A stretch of DNA of 64,000 nucleotides from Coriobacteriia bacterium (GTDB lineage: Bacteria > Actinomycetota > Coriobacteriia > Anaerosomatales > PALSA-660): the NCBI GenBank assembly GCA_025361335.1, contig JANYAK010000003.1, positions 1 through 64,000 on the forward strand. Reading direction: 5' to 3'. Each line of letters begins with the position of its first letter. The first letter of the stretch is position 1. A program made the position numbers and the translations under genes. The notes below the pieces were generated by a model. It worked only from the letters and a program-made list of their open reading frames with translations. It did not search any database and had not been told where the DNA came from. Shown in pieces: positions 8,669-19,285 of this stretch.

Positions 8669-9901
8669 CTACAGGTCGAGACGGTGGCTCATCTTCTCCT
8701 TCTTGGTGCGCAGATACTCGATGTTCTCCGGACACGACGGGATCTGGAGCGGCACCTGCTCGGTGACGGTCAGTCCGTACCCTTCGATGCCCACGATCTT
8801 GGTGGGGTTGTTGGTCAGCAGACGCATCGACGTGAGTCCCAGGTCCGCGAGGATCTGCGCGCCGATGCCGTAGTCCCGCAGGTCCGCCGGGAAGCCGAGC
8901 GACTCGTTGGCTTCCACGGTGTCCTGACCATGCTCCTGCAGTTCGTAGGCCTTCAGCTTGTTCGAAAGTCCGATGCCGCGACCTTCGTGACCGACGATGT
9001 AGAGCACGACGCCGGCCCCCTCCTCGTGGACGAGGCGCATCGCCTCCTCCAGCTGGGCGCCGCAGTCGCATCGCAGGGAGTGGAACACGTCCCCCGTGAG
9101 GCACTCCGAATGCACCCGGACGAGCACGTCGCTCTTTCCGACCACATCCCCCGCCACGAGGGCCACATGGGTCATGCCGTCGATGGCGCTAGTGTAGCCG
9201 TGGGCCACGAACTCGCCCCACCTGGTCGGCATCTTCACGGTGGACGTGCGCTCGACCAGACGCTCGGTGCGGCGCCGGTAGCGGATGAGGCCCGCGACCG
9301 TGACCATCTTCAGCCCGTGCTCGCGCGCGACCTCTTCGAGTTGCGGTCGACGCGCCATGGTGCCGTCGGCGTTCATGATCTCGCAGATGACGCCGGCGGG
9401 TGTGAGACCCGCGAGGCGCGCCAGGTCGACAGCGGCTTCGGTGTGACCAGCGCGCTCCAGGACGCCGCCCGGCTTCGCCCGCAGGGGGAACACGTGCCCC
9501 GGCATCGCGATGTCTTCCGGGCGGGTGGCCGGATCGATGGCCACGATCACCGTCTCGCAGCGATCCGCCGCCGATATGCCCGTCGTGATCCTGCCCTTGG
9601 CGCCGATGGACACGTGGAACGCGGTCCCCTGGGCGGAGGTGTTCTGGTTCGTCATCGGGGGGATCCGGAGCGCGTCGAGCCGCTCGCCGGTGAGAGGCAT
9701 GCATATGAGGCCGCGGCCGTGGGTCGCCATGAAGTTGACGGCCTCGGGGGTGACTTTCTCGGCGGCCATGACGAAGTCGCCCTCGTTCTCGCGGTCCTCG
9801 TCGTCGACGACGATCAGCATGCGCCCCGCCGCGATGTCGGCGACCGCCTCGTCGATTGTGGCGAACAGACGCCCGCCGACGATGGTGTCCTTGTGCGTCA
9901 C
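8669..9901 (-). CDS. ribBA: Bifunctional DHBP synthase / GTP cyclohydrolase II
   Basis: [17 protein letters not shown]...[23 protein letters not shown]. Confidence 0.97.
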   Translation of the reverse strand: MTHKDTIVGGRLFATIDEAVADIAAGRMLIVVDDEDRENEGDFVMAAEKVTPEAVNFMATHGRGLICMPLTGERLDALRIPPMTNQNTSAQGTAFHVSIGAKGRITTGISAADRCETVIVAIDPATRPEDIAMPGHVFPLRAKPGGVLERAGHTEAAVDLARLAGLTPAGVICEIMNADGTMARRPQLEEVAREHGLKMVTVAGLIRYRRRTERLVERTSTVKMPTRWGEFVAHGYTSAIDGMTHVALVAGDVVGKSDVLVRVHSECLTGDVFHSLRCDCGAQLEEAMRLVHEEGAGVVLYIVGHEGRGIGLSNKLKAYELQEHGQDTVEANESLGFPADLRDYGIGAQILADLGLTSMRLLTNNPTKIVGIEGYGLTVTEQVPLQIPSCPENIEYLRTKKEKMSHRLDL

Positions 9902-10563
9902 GAGCCCTCCGTCAGGTCCTTGAGCAGGTCGCCGAGACCACGTCTCGCCGCCGGCCGCGCCTTGCTGGCTCCCATGTACCCCTCGACGTAGCGCCGGATG
10001 TACTTCGCGAACATGTCGGTCTCGAGGTTGACCTCCGCGCCTATCGGCTTGGCCTTCAGCGTGGTGGACTCCTCGGTGTGCGGGACGACTGCCGCCGAGA
10101 ACCCGTCCTCGTGGAGCCGCGCGACCGTGAGCGAGATGCCGTCGACCGCGATGGAGCCCTTCTCGACGAGGTAGTCGGCGACCCCAGCCGGGGCTTTGAA
10201 GCGATAGATGACGGCGTTGCCGGTGCCCTGGCGCATCGCCAGCGTGCCCACCGCGTCGACATGGCCGGACACGATGTGCCCGCCGAGGCGGTCAGACAGC
10301 CGCAGGGCGCGCTCCAGGTTCACGTGGCCCCCTTGGGCGAGCCTGCCCAGCGTGGTCCGCTGGAGGGTCTCGTCGCTCACGTCCACCAGGAACGCGCCGC
10401 GGATGAACTTCACGATGGTGAGGCACACGCCCTCGACCGCGACCGAGTCGCCGATGGCCATGTCCCGGCCGAAGTCGGGGGCGTAGACCTCGAGCCGCAT
10501 GCCACCCGGCACCCTCTCGGTCCGAGTGATGATGCCCGTGGTCTCGATGAGTCCGGTGAACAT
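9898..10563 (-). CDS. ribE: Riboflavin synthase alpha subunit
   Basis: MFTGLIETTGIITR...GDSVAVEGVCLTIV...HIVSGHVDAVG; start inside the longer ORF. Confidence 0.96.
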   Translation of the reverse strand: MFTGLIETTGIITRTERVPGGMRLEVYAPDFGRDMAIGDSVAVEGVCLTIVKFIRGAFLVDVSDETLQRTTLGRLAQGGHVNLERALRLSDRLGGHIVSGHVDAVGTLAMRQGTGNAVIYRFKAPAGVADYLVEKGSIAVDGISLTVARLHEDGFSAAVVPHTEESTTLKAKPIGAEVNLETDMFAKYIRRYVEGYMGASKARPAARRGLGDLLKDLTEGS

Positions 10564-10615
10564 CTCTGTTGTCGTCCCCTTTCGGCCGCGGCGCCCCGCG
10601 CCGCGATCATGCGCC

Positions 10616-11737
10616 CTAAGGTGCGTTGTCCCGCCTTCGCCACACCGTGATCGCGTCGCCATCGGCCACGCCGGCCTCCATGGCCCGCATCGGTCGCCGC
10701 AGCGACGTGGCATCCTCCTGCGATTCTCCCACAAACAAGGCGGGCGCCTGCTCGCCCGCCACGCCGCCCGCGTGGTACAGCACGAGCTCGTCCACCAGGC
10801 TCTCGTCCCACAGGGCGGAGAGAAGGCGCGGACCCGCCTCGACCAGCAGGCTGACGACGCCTCGGGCCGCCACCGCGCGCAGGGCTCCGCGCAGTCCGTC
10901 GGCGATCGGATACGTCACGACGTCCGCGAGGACCTCCAGCTCAGGGTCCGCGTCCGCCTCCTCGGGCATCAGGATGACCACGCGCCCCGCACCATCGTGG
11001 AACATCCTCGCGTCGGCGGAGGGCGCCTCGGTACGAGCCAGCACGACCCGGAGCGGCTGTCGTTGCGCGGGTGATTCGTCGGCTGCACGCACGCAGAGGG
11101 AGGGGTCGTCGATCGCCACGGTGGAGGCTCCGACCATGACGGCGTCAGATCGCGCGCGGAGGAGCATCGTGATCGCCCGTGCTCCCTGCCCGGTCAGCGA
11201 CGCACGCACGCCACGCGCTAGGGCCGGCCTCCCGTCGAGCGTGACCGCGGTCTTGACCTGCACGAACGGCAGCCCCGAGGTCACGAACTTCGTCCATTCC
11301 AGGAGTGATTCCTGAAACGGAGCGGGATCGGCCGCCATCTCCACGGCGACACCAACGGCACGCAGCAGCTCCACGCCCCCGCCTGAGACCGAGGGGTTTG
11401 GATCCCTCGTGCCGACGACGACCCGCTCGACCCCCGCGTGCGCGAGGGCCGGCGCGCACGGTCCGGTGCGCCCGTGATGCGTGCACGGCTCGAGCGTCAC
11501 GTACGCCGTGGCTCCCCTCGCCCGCGTGCCCGCGGCGGTCAGCGCGACCACCTCGGCGTGAGGACCTCCGGCGCGCTCGTGGAACCCCTCCCCGACGACC
11601 GCGCCGTCGCGCACCAGCACGCAGCCGACCGGCGGATTGGGCGACGCGGTGCCTCTGCCCGCCTCAGCCAGCTCGAGGGCACGACGAAGCCACGGGTCGG
11701 ACACGGATGCGGAGGCGTCGGAGAACAGACGCGCCAT
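10616..11737 (-). CDS. ribD: Bifunctional deaminase/reductase RibD
   Basis: ALELAEAGRGTASPNPPVGCVLV...GPHAEVVAL...TLEPCTHHGRTGPC; alternative ATG at 11761. Confidence 0.95.
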   Translation of the reverse strand: MARLFSDASASVSDPWLRRALELAEAGRGTASPNPPVGCVLVRDGAVVGEGFHERAGGPHAEVVALTAAGTRARGATAYVTLEPCTHHGRTGPCAPALAHAGVERVVVGTRDPNPSVSGGGVELLRAVGVAVEMAADPAPFQESLLEWTKFVTSGLPFVQVKTAVTLDGRPALARGVRASLTGQGARAITMLLRARSDAVMVGASTVAIDDPSLCVRAADESPAQRQPLRVVLARTEAPSADARMFHDGAGRVVILMPEEADADPELEVLADVVTYPIADGLRGALRAVAARGVVSLLVEAGPRLLSALWDESLVDELVLYHAGGVAGEQAPALFVGESQEDATSLRRPMRAMEAGVADGDAITVWRRRDNAP

Positions 11738-11751
11738 GCGAGGCGACCATC

Positions 11752-11868
11752 CTTCTTCCATCCGGACTGTGACCGTCGGCTCCGGAGTCCCACCGGATCG
11801 GCCCCCCGTGGCCGGAGGGTTCGCGGGCTCTCACCGCCGGTGGGGACTTACACCCCGCCCTGAAGAAC
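11752..11868 (-). promoter_or_regulatory. FMN (RFN) riboswitch
   Basis: Minus strand: CTTCAGGGCGGGGTGTAAGTCCCCACCGGCGGTGAGAGCCC...CACAGTCCGGATGGAAGAAGG, canonical RFN boxes, directly upstream of ribD. Confidence 0.97.
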
Positions 11869-11969
11869 TGTGTCGGATTCTAGCAGGTACGCACCCTCGG
11901 GAGTCAATCCTCCCCCCGCTCAGGCCCGCGCTCGCCTCACCGGCCTGAAGTGTGTACCCCTCGAGGTCG

Positions 11970-12638
11970 CTACGCTCCGTGCCCGGCCGCCAGGTCCGCG
12001 GCCGTTCGAATCGCGTGGAGCGCCGCCGTGGGGTCCGGACGGCCGAAGACCGCGTTGCCGGCGACGAGCATGCGCGCGCCTGATGCGACGACAAGCGGGG
12101 CCGTTGTCTCGTCGATCCCGCCGTCGACCTCTATGACGACTTCGTGGCGGGCGCGCCGGGCCATCGCGTCCACGTCGGCCACCTTGCCCACGGCGTCGGG
12201 GATGAACGACTGCCCCCCGAACCCCGGGTTCACGCTCATCACAAGCACCACGTCCACCGCGCCGACCAAGCCCTCGAGCGCGGACACGGGCGTCGGCGGA
12301 TTGAGGGAGATCCCCGCCTTGGCTCCGTGCTCGTGGATGCGCGCGAACACCGCGCGCGGATCGGCGCAGCTCTCGACGTGCACGGTCACGAGGTCGGCCC
12401 CCGCGTCGAGGTACCACTCGACCGTCTCATCCGGATTGTCGACCATGAGGTGCACGTCCAGCGGCACCTTCGTGATGCGCTTGAGAGCGCGAAGAACCGG
12501 CGGGCCGATCGTGAGGTTCGGCACGAAATGGCCATCCATGACGTCCACGTGCACCCAGTCGGCCCCGGCGCGCTCGGCCACGGCCACGGCCTCGGCCAGC
12601 CGGGTGAAGTCGGCGGAGAGTATCGACGGGGCGATCAT
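11970..12638 (-). CDS. rpe: Ribulose-phosphate 3-epimerase
   Basis: MIAPSILSADFTRLAEAV...WVHVDVMDGHFVPNLTIG; a GTG start slightly upstream is possible. Confidence 0.96.
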   Translation of the reverse strand: MIAPSILSADFTRLAEAVAVAERAGADWVHVDVMDGHFVPNLTIGPPVLRALKRITKVPLDVHLMVDNPDETVEWYLDAGADLVTVHVESCADPRAVFARIHEHGAKAGISLNPPTPVSALEGLVGAVDVVLVMSVNPGFGGQSFIPDAVGKVADVDAMARRARHEVVIEVDGGIDETTAPLVVASGARMLVAGNAVFGRPDPTAALHAIRTAADLAAGHGA

Positions 12639-12669
12639 CACGCGGTCGAGTGTCACGTCGGCAGTCTCC

Positions 12670-13689
12670 TCAGTCGTCGACGAGCCCGAGGCCGTGCAGC
12701 TCGTCTCGCGCCGCGCGGCCGAGCAAGGCGTCCTCACCCACGGACACCGGCACTCCTTCGTAGAGCACGGCGCGCACCTGTCGCGTGATGGGCAGCTCGA
12801 CGCCCTTGCGCGCTCCGAGCTCCTCCACGGCGATGCATGCGTAGGCGCCCTCCGCGACCATGTTCGTCTGCGCTCGCCACCCGTCCAGCGTACCGCCGCG
12901 GCCCACGAACTCCCCGAGCGCCCTGTTGCGCGAGTTGAGGGACGTGCAGGTGGCGATGAGGTCCCCGACGCCGGCCAGCCCCATGTAGGTGAGCGGGTTG
13001 GCACCCATGGCATGCCCGAGACGGCTCATCTCGGCCAGCCCTCTCGTCATGAGAGTCGCCTTCGTGTTGTCGCCGTACCCGACGCCGTCGGACATGCCCG
13101 CGCCCACCGCGATCACGTTCTTGCTCGCGCCGCACAACTCGACCCCGACGACATCGGGGTTGGTGTACACGCGGAAGGCTCGCGTCATGAACAGGTCCTG
13201 GAAGGATCGGCCGATGGCGTCGTCGTAGGCCGCGACGACGGTGGCCGACGGGACGCCACGGCCGACCTCCTCCGCGTGGTTCGGACCCGAGAGGCCGGCG
13301 ATGCGCGACCGGTTGCCGAGCACGTCCTCCAGCACCTCGGTCATGAGCAGCAGCGACCCGTTCTCCACCCCTTTGCTGAGGATGATGACGGGTGTGCCGG
13401 CGTCCAAGTACGGTCCCATGGAGGCGGCCGTCTCGCGCACGCCGACGCTGGGGGTGACCATCACGACGGCCTCGGCCCCACGCAGCGCGAACTCGATATC
13501 GGGGGTGGCGATCACGCTGCTTGGCACGACGACATCGCGCATGTAGAACGGGTTGTGCCGGGTGGCGTTGATCCCGTCCGCGATCTCGGTCTCGCGACAC
13601 CACAACGCGACCTCGACGCCCTTGCCCCCAAGGAGCCACGACACCGATGTGCCCCACGAGCCCGCTCCGATGACCGCGACGCGCGTCAA
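12670..13689 (-). CDS. gpsA: NAD(P)-dependent glycerol-3-phosphate dehydrogenase
   Basis: VAVIGAGSWGTSVSWLLG...LSGPNHAEEV...VYTNPDVVGVELCGASKNVIA. Confidence 0.96.
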   Translation of the reverse strand: MTRVAVIGAGSWGTSVSWLLGGKGVEVALWCRETEIADGINATRHNPFYMRDVVVPSSVIATPDIEFALRGAEAVVMVTPSVGVRETAASMGPYLDAGTPVIILSKGVENGSLLLMTEVLEDVLGNRSRIAGLSGPNHAEEVGRGVPSATVVAAYDDAIGRSFQDLFMTRAFRVYTNPDVVGVELCGASKNVIAVGAGMSDGVGYGDNTKATLMTRGLAEMSRLGHAMGANPLTYMGLAGVGDLIATCTSLNSRNRALGEFVGRGGTLDGWRAQTNMVAEGAYACIAVEELGARKGVELPITRQVRAVLYEGVPVSVGEDALLGRAARDELHGLGLVDD

Positions 13690-13690
13690 C

Positions 13691-14359
13691 TCAGCCGTCC
13701 TCCTCGTCCGTCGTGGCCCTCGACTTCAGGGCGAGACCTCCTCCGCCTATTCTAGGCTCTTCCCCACGCAGCAGTCTTCCGATGTTGGACCGGTGACGCC
13801 ATAGGACGAGCACGCTCGCGACCAGCGACATGACCAGCAGCGGCGTACGGCCCGGGTAGAGGACGAAGGTGATGACGGGGAATACCAGCGCCGACAGTAC
13901 CGACGCCAGGGATACGATACGGGTGATGGCCACCACGAGGACGAAGAACGGCATGAGCAGTGCGGCGGCAAGCGGCATCAGGACCACCATGATGCCGGCC
14001 GCGCTCGACACGGCCTTACCGCCGCGAAGCCGGAAATAGGGCGAGTAGCTGTGACCCGCCGCGGCCGCCAGACCCGCGGCGATGGCCAGCCATTCCGCGG
14101 CGTCGGGCCCCCACGCCTTCGAGGCCGCGAGCAGACCTACCGCCGTGGGGATCGCCGCCTTCGCGACGTCCAGGCTCGCCACCGCGAGTCCGGCCTTCCA
14201 GCCGAAGTTGCGGAAGACGTTCGTGCCCCCCGTGTTGCCGCTGCCGAGCGTCGTGATGTCGGAGTGGTACCCGACGCGTGAGACGATCACCCCGAAAGGG
14301 ATCCCGCCGAGAAGGTATCCCAGCACGATCGGGCCGACGATGCGCAGGACCGTGAGCAT
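13691..14359 (-). CDS. plsY: Glycerol-3-phosphate acyltransferase PlsY
   Basis: GYLLGGIPFGVIVSR...GSGNTGGTNVFR...GHSYSPYFRLRGGKAVS. Confidence 0.95.
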   Translation of the reverse strand: MLTVLRIVGPIVLGYLLGGIPFGVIVSRVGYHSDITTLGSGNTGGTNVFRNFGWKAGLAVASLDVAKAAIPTAVGLLAASKAWGPDAAEWLAIAAGLAAAAGHSYSPYFRLRGGKAVSSAAGIMVVLMPLAAALLMPFFVLVVAITRIVSLASVLSALVFPVITFVLYPGRTPLLVMSLVASVLVLWRHRSNIGRLLRGEEPRIGGGGLALKSRATTDEEDG

Positions 14360-14369
14360 CTTGCTCCCG

Positions 14370-15677
14370 TCAGTCCTTCTGCCTGAACTGCAGGATGATG
14401 GGTGTGCCGATGAGGTCGAACGTCTCGCGCATCCGATTCTCCATGTAGCGATGGAAGTTCTCGTCGGCGAGCCGCGGGTGGTTCGCGAAGAAGGTGAACC
14501 CGGGAGGCGCGGTCCTCGTCTGGGTGCCGTAGCGCACCTTGAGCGAAGCCCCGTGTTTCGAGACCGTGTGTCCGGTCTCGCGCAGGGCGGTGAGCAGCTT
14601 GTTGATCTGGGGCGTGGGTATCTCGCGCGTGTACGCCGCGAACACGGAGTCCACGGCGGTGAACAGCTTGTGGATCCCGCGTCCCGTGAGCGCGCTGATG
14701 CGCAGGACCGGCGCGTAACCGACGAATCCGAGCTTCTCCGTCACTTGATAGATGAGCTCCTCGCGTTCGTCCTCGTCCTCTACGAGGTCGAACTTGTTGA
14801 GCAGTATCACCATCGCGCAGCCGCGCTCCTCCGCGAACCGCGCGACGCGCTGGTCCCCGTCGGTGACCCCCTCCGAGGCGTCGATCACGAGCAGCGCGAC
14901 CTGCGCGCGATCGATGGCCCTCATCGCGCGCACGAACGAGTAGTACTCGACGGACTCGTCGATCTGGCTCTTGCGACGCAGGCCCGCGGTGTCGACGAGG
15001 CGGTAGTGCGTGCCCTCGCGTTCGAACACGGTGTCGATCGAATCGCGCGTCGTGCCGGCGACCTCCGACACGATGGCGCGCTCCACGCCGAGCAGGCGGT
15101 TGTACACCGACGACTTGCCGGCGTTGGGCTTGCCTATGATGGCAACGCCGATCTCGGGCGCCTGCTCCTCGGGCTCGGTATCGGGCAGAACGGACACCAG
15201 CTCGTCGAGCAGGTCGCCCGTGCCGTGCCCGTGCGTTGCCGACACGGGCCAAGGTGTGCCGAGGCCGAGGCTCCAGAACTCATGCATCGCGGCGTCGTCG
15301 TTGGGCGTGTCCATCTTGTTCACGACGAGGTAGACCGGCTTGCCGGAGCGCTGCAGGATGCGCGCGACGTCCTCGTCGCCAGCAGCGACACCCGACTTGC
15401 CGTCCACGAGGAACACCACGACGTCGGCCTCCTCGGCCGCCATGATCGCCTGTGTGCGGATGGACGCGCCGAACGCGTCCTCGCTCACGAGCTCGATCCC
15501 GCCCGTGTCGATAAGCATGAACTCGCGGCCGTTCCAGTCCGTGCGATGGTAGCTGCGGTCGCGCGTGACCCCGCGCATCTCATGCACGATGGCGTCTTGA
15601 GTCTGCACGAGCCTGTTCACCAGCGTCGACTTGCCGACGTTCGGGCGTCCGACCACGGCTATGACGGGGAGCGACAT
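14370..15677 (-). CDS. der: Ribosome-associated GTPase Der/EngA
   Basis: Two G domains: GRPNVGKSTLVNRL and GKPNAGKSSVYNRLL; KH-like C terminus. Confidence 0.97.
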   Translation of the reverse strand: MSLPVIAVVGRPNVGKSTLVNRLVQTQDAIVHEMRGVTRDRSYHRTDWNGREFMLIDTGGIELVSEDAFGASIRTQAIMAAEEADVVVFLVDGKSGVAAGDEDVARILQRSGKPVYLVVNKMDTPNDDAAMHEFWSLGLGTPWPVSATHGHGTGDLLDELVSVLPDTEPEEQAPEIGVAIIGKPNAGKSSVYNRLLGVERAIVSEVAGTTRDSIDTVFEREGTHYRLVDTAGLRRKSQIDESVEYYSFVRAMRAIDRAQVALLVIDASEGVTDGDQRVARFAEERGCAMVILLNKFDLVEDEDEREELIYQVTEKLGFVGYAPVLRISALTGRGIHKLFTAVDSVFAAYTREIPTPQINKLLTALRETGHTVSKHGASLKVRYGTQTRTAPPGFTFFANHPRLADENFHRYMENRMRETFDLIGTPIILQFRQKD

Positions 15678-15694
15678 CGGCGTGTCCTTGACTG

Positions 15695-17047
15695 CTAGGG
15701 TGATCCGAGCGCGGTCAGCAGCGAACGTGCCAGAACCGCGGCGTCGCAGGATACCACACGGACGTCTGTGCCCGTCAGCGCCGCGAGCTCGACGGCTGGG
15801 ACGTCATCCAAGGTCACCATGTCGTCATTGAGCACGGAATCGGGCACCAGATACGGCCCGGGGCCGCCGTCGGCACGCACCGCGGCCACGATGTCGCGGC
15901 CAGTCAGCAGGCCGGCCACGTCGACGTTGCCGCCGAAGAACGTGTTGGCGACGGGCAGGACCCGGCACGTCACCGAGTGGCGCCGTGCCATCTCAGCCAG
16001 CCCGGCCAAGACCGGCGCGAACAGCTCCCCCGTCACCAGAGTGACGTCCACCGGCTCGCGGCACCGATCGACCGGCGCTTTCAGGAGGACCTCACGCCAG
16101 GTGTCGACGAACGTCCTGACCATGCCGATCCCGTTCTCGTACTGCGGGAAGTCGTCGTAGTCGCCAGCCGGCGGAACATCCCTTCCCGCCGACAGGTACA
16201 GCTCGTCCGCCGCATGCACCCAGCGCAGGCCCCGTTCGTCCAGCATCCGCTGGCGCCAGGGCTCGATCGCGTCCAGGACGCCCGCCGCGTCGTTGGCGTC
16301 GCCGTACGATGCGCCGACGCGCGACTGGAAGCGGGTGAAGCCGACCGGCACGATGCCCACCGACTCGACGCCCGGTCGCTCGGCGAGCCACTCCAGCGAA
16401 CCCTGCAGGACCGCGCCGTCGTTCACCCCCGGCACCAAGACGATCTGCACGTGGGTCTCGATCCCGCCCGCGGCCAGCTCGTCGAATCGCTCGAGAGCCC
16501 CGTCCTCGGCGGTCGGGCACACGAGGCGGCGGCGCACCGCGCGATCGACCGCGTGCAGCGACACGTGGAGCGGGGACAGCCTCTGCGTGAGGATGCGCTC
16601 GACATCGTCGTCCTCGAGGTTGGTCAGGGTGATGAACGTGCCCGACAGGAAGGACAGGCGGAAATCGTCGTCCCGCACATACAGACTGGGACGCAGCCCG
16701 TCGGGCATCTGAGCCACGAAGCAGAAGGAGCATGCGTTGTCGCATTCGCGCACGCCGTCGAACACGAGCCCCCGAAACTCCACCCCTATCGGCTCGTCCC
16801 AGCCGCGCTCGACCACGACGTCGCGGGCGTCAGTGTCGGCGGGCGACGCCACGGTCAGTGCGAAGGAAGCCTCCGCGGTCAGCCAGAGCCAGTCGATCAC
16901 GTCGCGCAGAGGCTCGTCGTCGACAGAGAGGACGCGGTCGCCAGGGCGCACTCCCGCGCGCTCGGCGGGGCTCCCGGGATCCACGCCGGACACGACGCCG
17001 CCATGGGCGCCTGCGACCACAGCGTGCTCGTACGATCCGGGCGTCAC
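15695..17047 (-). CDS. DUF512 radical-SAM-like protein with N-terminal PDZ
   Basis: GSPAERAGVRPGDRVLSVDDEPLRD (PDZ); CDNACSFCFVAQMPDGLRPSLYVRDDDFRLSFL. Confidence 0.9.
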   Translation of the reverse strand: MTPGSYEHAVVAGAHGGVVSGVDPGSPAERAGVRPGDRVLSVDDEPLRDVIDWLWLTAEASFALTVASPADTDARDVVVERGWDEPIGVEFRGLVFDGVRECDNACSFCFVAQMPDGLRPSLYVRDDDFRLSFLSGTFITLTNLEDDDVERILTQRLSPLHVSLHAVDRAVRRRLVCPTAEDGALERFDELAAGGIETHVQIVLVPGVNDGAVLQGSLEWLAERPGVESVGIVPVGFTRFQSRVGASYGDANDAAGVLDAIEPWRQRMLDERGLRWVHAADELYLSAGRDVPPAGDYDDFPQYENGIGMVRTFVDTWREVLLKAPVDRCREPVDVTLVTGELFAPVLAGLAEMARRHSVTCRVLPVANTFFGGNVDVAGLLTGRDIVAAVRADGGPGPYLVPDSVLNDDMVTLDDVPAVELAALTGTDVRVVSCDAAVLARSLLTALGSP

Positions 17048-17889
17048 GCGTCCATCGCCTCGATGGCGGCGATGACGCCCTGCATCTGCTCGTCGGGTGT
17101 GGACGCCCCCGCGGTCACGCCGACGCTCTCGGCCCCCGCGAACCACGTGGCGTCCAACTCGTCGGCCGTCTCCACGTGATGCGTGCGGGAGTTGACCGCG
17201 GTGCAGATCTCCGCGAGGCGATTCGTGTTGCCCGAGTTGTGGCCGCCGACCACCACCATGACGTCAACCGTGCGCGCCAGCTCCTCTGCCGAGCGTTGCC
17301 GCTGGCCGGTGGCGCTGCAGATGGTGTTGTGGACCCTCAGCTCGCTCGCGCGCGGAAGGAGCGCGTCGACCACGGCGGTCAAGCGCGAGAGCGACTGGGT
17401 GGTCTGCACGACGACGCCCACACGCCGCGACGCGAGCTTCTCGGGCAGATCGGCCACCTCCTCGACTACCACGGCGTCACCCCCGGAGTGCGCGAGTATG
17501 CCCTCCACCTCGGGGTGTGCGGCCTCGCCGACGATCACGACCGCGTAGCCCTCGGCCGCGAGACGCTCGGCGACCTGGTGCGCCGTGCTCACGAACGGGC
17601 ACGTGGCGTCGACGACGTCGAGACCCTTGTCCCGCGCCGCCGCGATGATGGCGGGGTCGACGCCGTGTGTGCGGATCACGAGCGTGCCGTCGTCGACCTC
17701 CTCGAGACAGCCGGCGACCTCGACGCCTCGCGCCCGCAGGGACTCGACCGCCTGCGGGTTGTGGATGAGGGGACCGAGAGTGCGCACCGGCCGACCGCTG
17801 CGGGCCGCCTCCAGTGCGAGGTTGAGCGCCCGCTCGACCCCGTAGCACACGCCCGCGTACCGGGCGACCTCGACTCGCATGCCTCTCAC
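17044..17889 (-). CDS. ispH: 4-hydroxy-3-methylbut-2-enyl diphosphate reductase
   Basis: GVCYGVERALNLA...IRTHGVDP...DATCPFVSTAHQ...NTICSATGQRQ. Confidence 0.96.
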   Translation of the reverse strand: MRGMRVEVARYAGVCYGVERALNLALEAARSGRPVRTLGPLIHNPQAVESLRARGVEVAGCLEEVDDGTLVIRTHGVDPAIIAAARDKGLDVVDATCPFVSTAHQVAERLAAEGYAVVIVGEAAHPEVEGILAHSGGDAVVVEEVADLPEKLASRRVGVVVQTTQSLSRLTAVVDALLPRASELRVHNTICSATGQRQRSAEELARTVDVMVVVGGHNSGNTNRLAEICTAVNSRTHHVETADELDATWFAGAESVGVTAGASTPDEQMQGVIAAIEAMDA

Positions 17890-18509
17890 GCCTCCTTCGC
17901 GGCGCGGACCGCGTCGCCTATGCTGTCCATCACCGCGGAGGTCATGGTCGCGACGCGCTCCTTGCGGCTTCCCTCAGCGAAGCCCGAAGGGTCCACAGGG
18001 GTTCCGAACACCATGGTGACACGGGGGAACCGCAACAGGCGCGATCCCTTCGGGAGGATCCGATCCGTGCCGGCGATGCCCACGGGCACGATGGGCACCC
18101 CGTTCCGGATCGCGAGGAACGCCGCGCCGCCGTACGCCTCACCCTCGCCACCCTGCGTACGCGTCCCTTCAGGGAAGATCCCGACCAGCTCACCCGCCTT
18201 GAGCAGGTCGCTGGCATGCCCGAGCGCCTCGCGATCCGCCTCGTGACGCCTTATGGGGAACGCCCACACCCGCGGCAGGCCCCATCGCGGCAACCAGTGC
18301 TCCCACAGTTCGGCCTTCGCCATGAAGTGCGTGTGCCGAGGGGAGACGCACCACAGCAGAACCGGATCCGCGTACGACACGTGGTTGCCGGACAATATCG
18401 CCCCGCCGGCCGGCACGTTGCCGACCCCGACGACCCTCGTCCGGAACAGCCTGGGCAGGACCTTCCCCACCGTCGGGCGAAGTACGGTCCCGAGGAGCGG
18501 CTCGCCCAT
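17886..18509 (-). CDS. plsC: 1-acyl-glycerol-3-phosphate acyltransferase
   Basis: SGNHVSYADPVLL (NHx4D) and FPEGTRTQGG. Confidence 0.93.
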   Translation of the reverse strand: MGEPLLGTVLRPTVGKVLPRLFRTRVVGVGNVPAGGAILSGNHVSYADPVLLWCVSPRHTHFMAKAELWEHWLPRWGLPRVWAFPIRRHEADREALGHASDLLKAGELVGIFPEGTRTQGGEGEAYGGAAFLAIRNGVPIVPVGIAGTDRILPKGSRLLRFPRVTMVFGTPVDPSGFAEGSRKERVATMTSAVMDSIGDAVRAAKEA

Positions 18510-19174
18510 CAGCGGCGCTCCGCCATGGCCGCGAGGGCATCCACCACGTGCTCGATGGTCATGCCGGTCGTGTCAAGCCCGACCGCGTCGTCGGCCGGCC
18601 GCAGAGGGCTCGCCGTGCGCGAGGAATCGTATTGGTCCCGCGTTTCGATGCGACGCCGCATCTCATCGACATCCACGCTCGCGCCCAGGCGGGCCATGTC
18701 CACGACGCGACGCCGCGCCCGCTCATCTGCCGAAGCGGTGAGGAACACCTTCACCGCGGCGTCGGGAAAGACGACGGTGCCGATGTCCCTGCCCTCGACC
18801 ACCCAGTCGCCCGTCGCGCCGATCTCGCGCTGGACGCGCACCATGGCCGCACGGACACCCGGGACCGCGGAGACCGGGCTCACCGCCGTGTCCACCTCCG
18901 GCGTCCGGATCTCGCCGGTCACGTCCCGTCCGTCGAGAAGCACTCTGGAGGGAAGAGATGACCCGGCCTCGCGCTCGATCGCGATACGTGCCGAGCCCGC
19001 AAGCCGCGCCAGCGCATCGGCGTCATCGAGGGGAACGCCGCGCATGAGAGCCTCCGCGGCGATCGCCCGATACATCGCGCCGGTATCGAGGTAGCCCGCT
19101 CCCAAGCGCTTCGCCAGCGCGCGCGCGACGGTCGACTTCCCCGATGCGGCTGGTCCATCGATCGCGATGATCAC
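18509..19174 (-). CDS. cmk: Cytidylate kinase
   Basis: MIIAIDGPAASGKSTVARALAKRLGAGYLDTGAMYRA...EGRDIGTVVFPDA. Confidence 0.97.
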   Translation of the reverse strand: MIIAIDGPAASGKSTVARALAKRLGAGYLDTGAMYRAIAAEALMRGVPLDDADALARLAGSARIAIEREAGSSLPSRVLLDGRDVTGEIRTPEVDTAVSPVSAVPGVRAAMVRVQREIGATGDWVVEGRDIGTVVFPDAAVKVFLTASADERARRRVVDMARLGASVDVDEMRRRIETRDQYDSSRTASPLRPADDAVGLDTTGMTIEHVVDALAAMAERR

Positions 19175-19285
19175 GGCGCCCTTCCCGGTATCCGTTGCGC
19201 GTCCGCCGTCGTCGAAGCCGGTCGCCGGCTAGCAGGATAGCATGCGTGGGAAACCCGACTGTGGGTCGGTCCCAGCGCGCCTCAC

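Noticed and set aside
11950-13755. 601-aa plus-strand ORF
   Set aside because: Antisense to rpe and gpsA; no recognisable motif.
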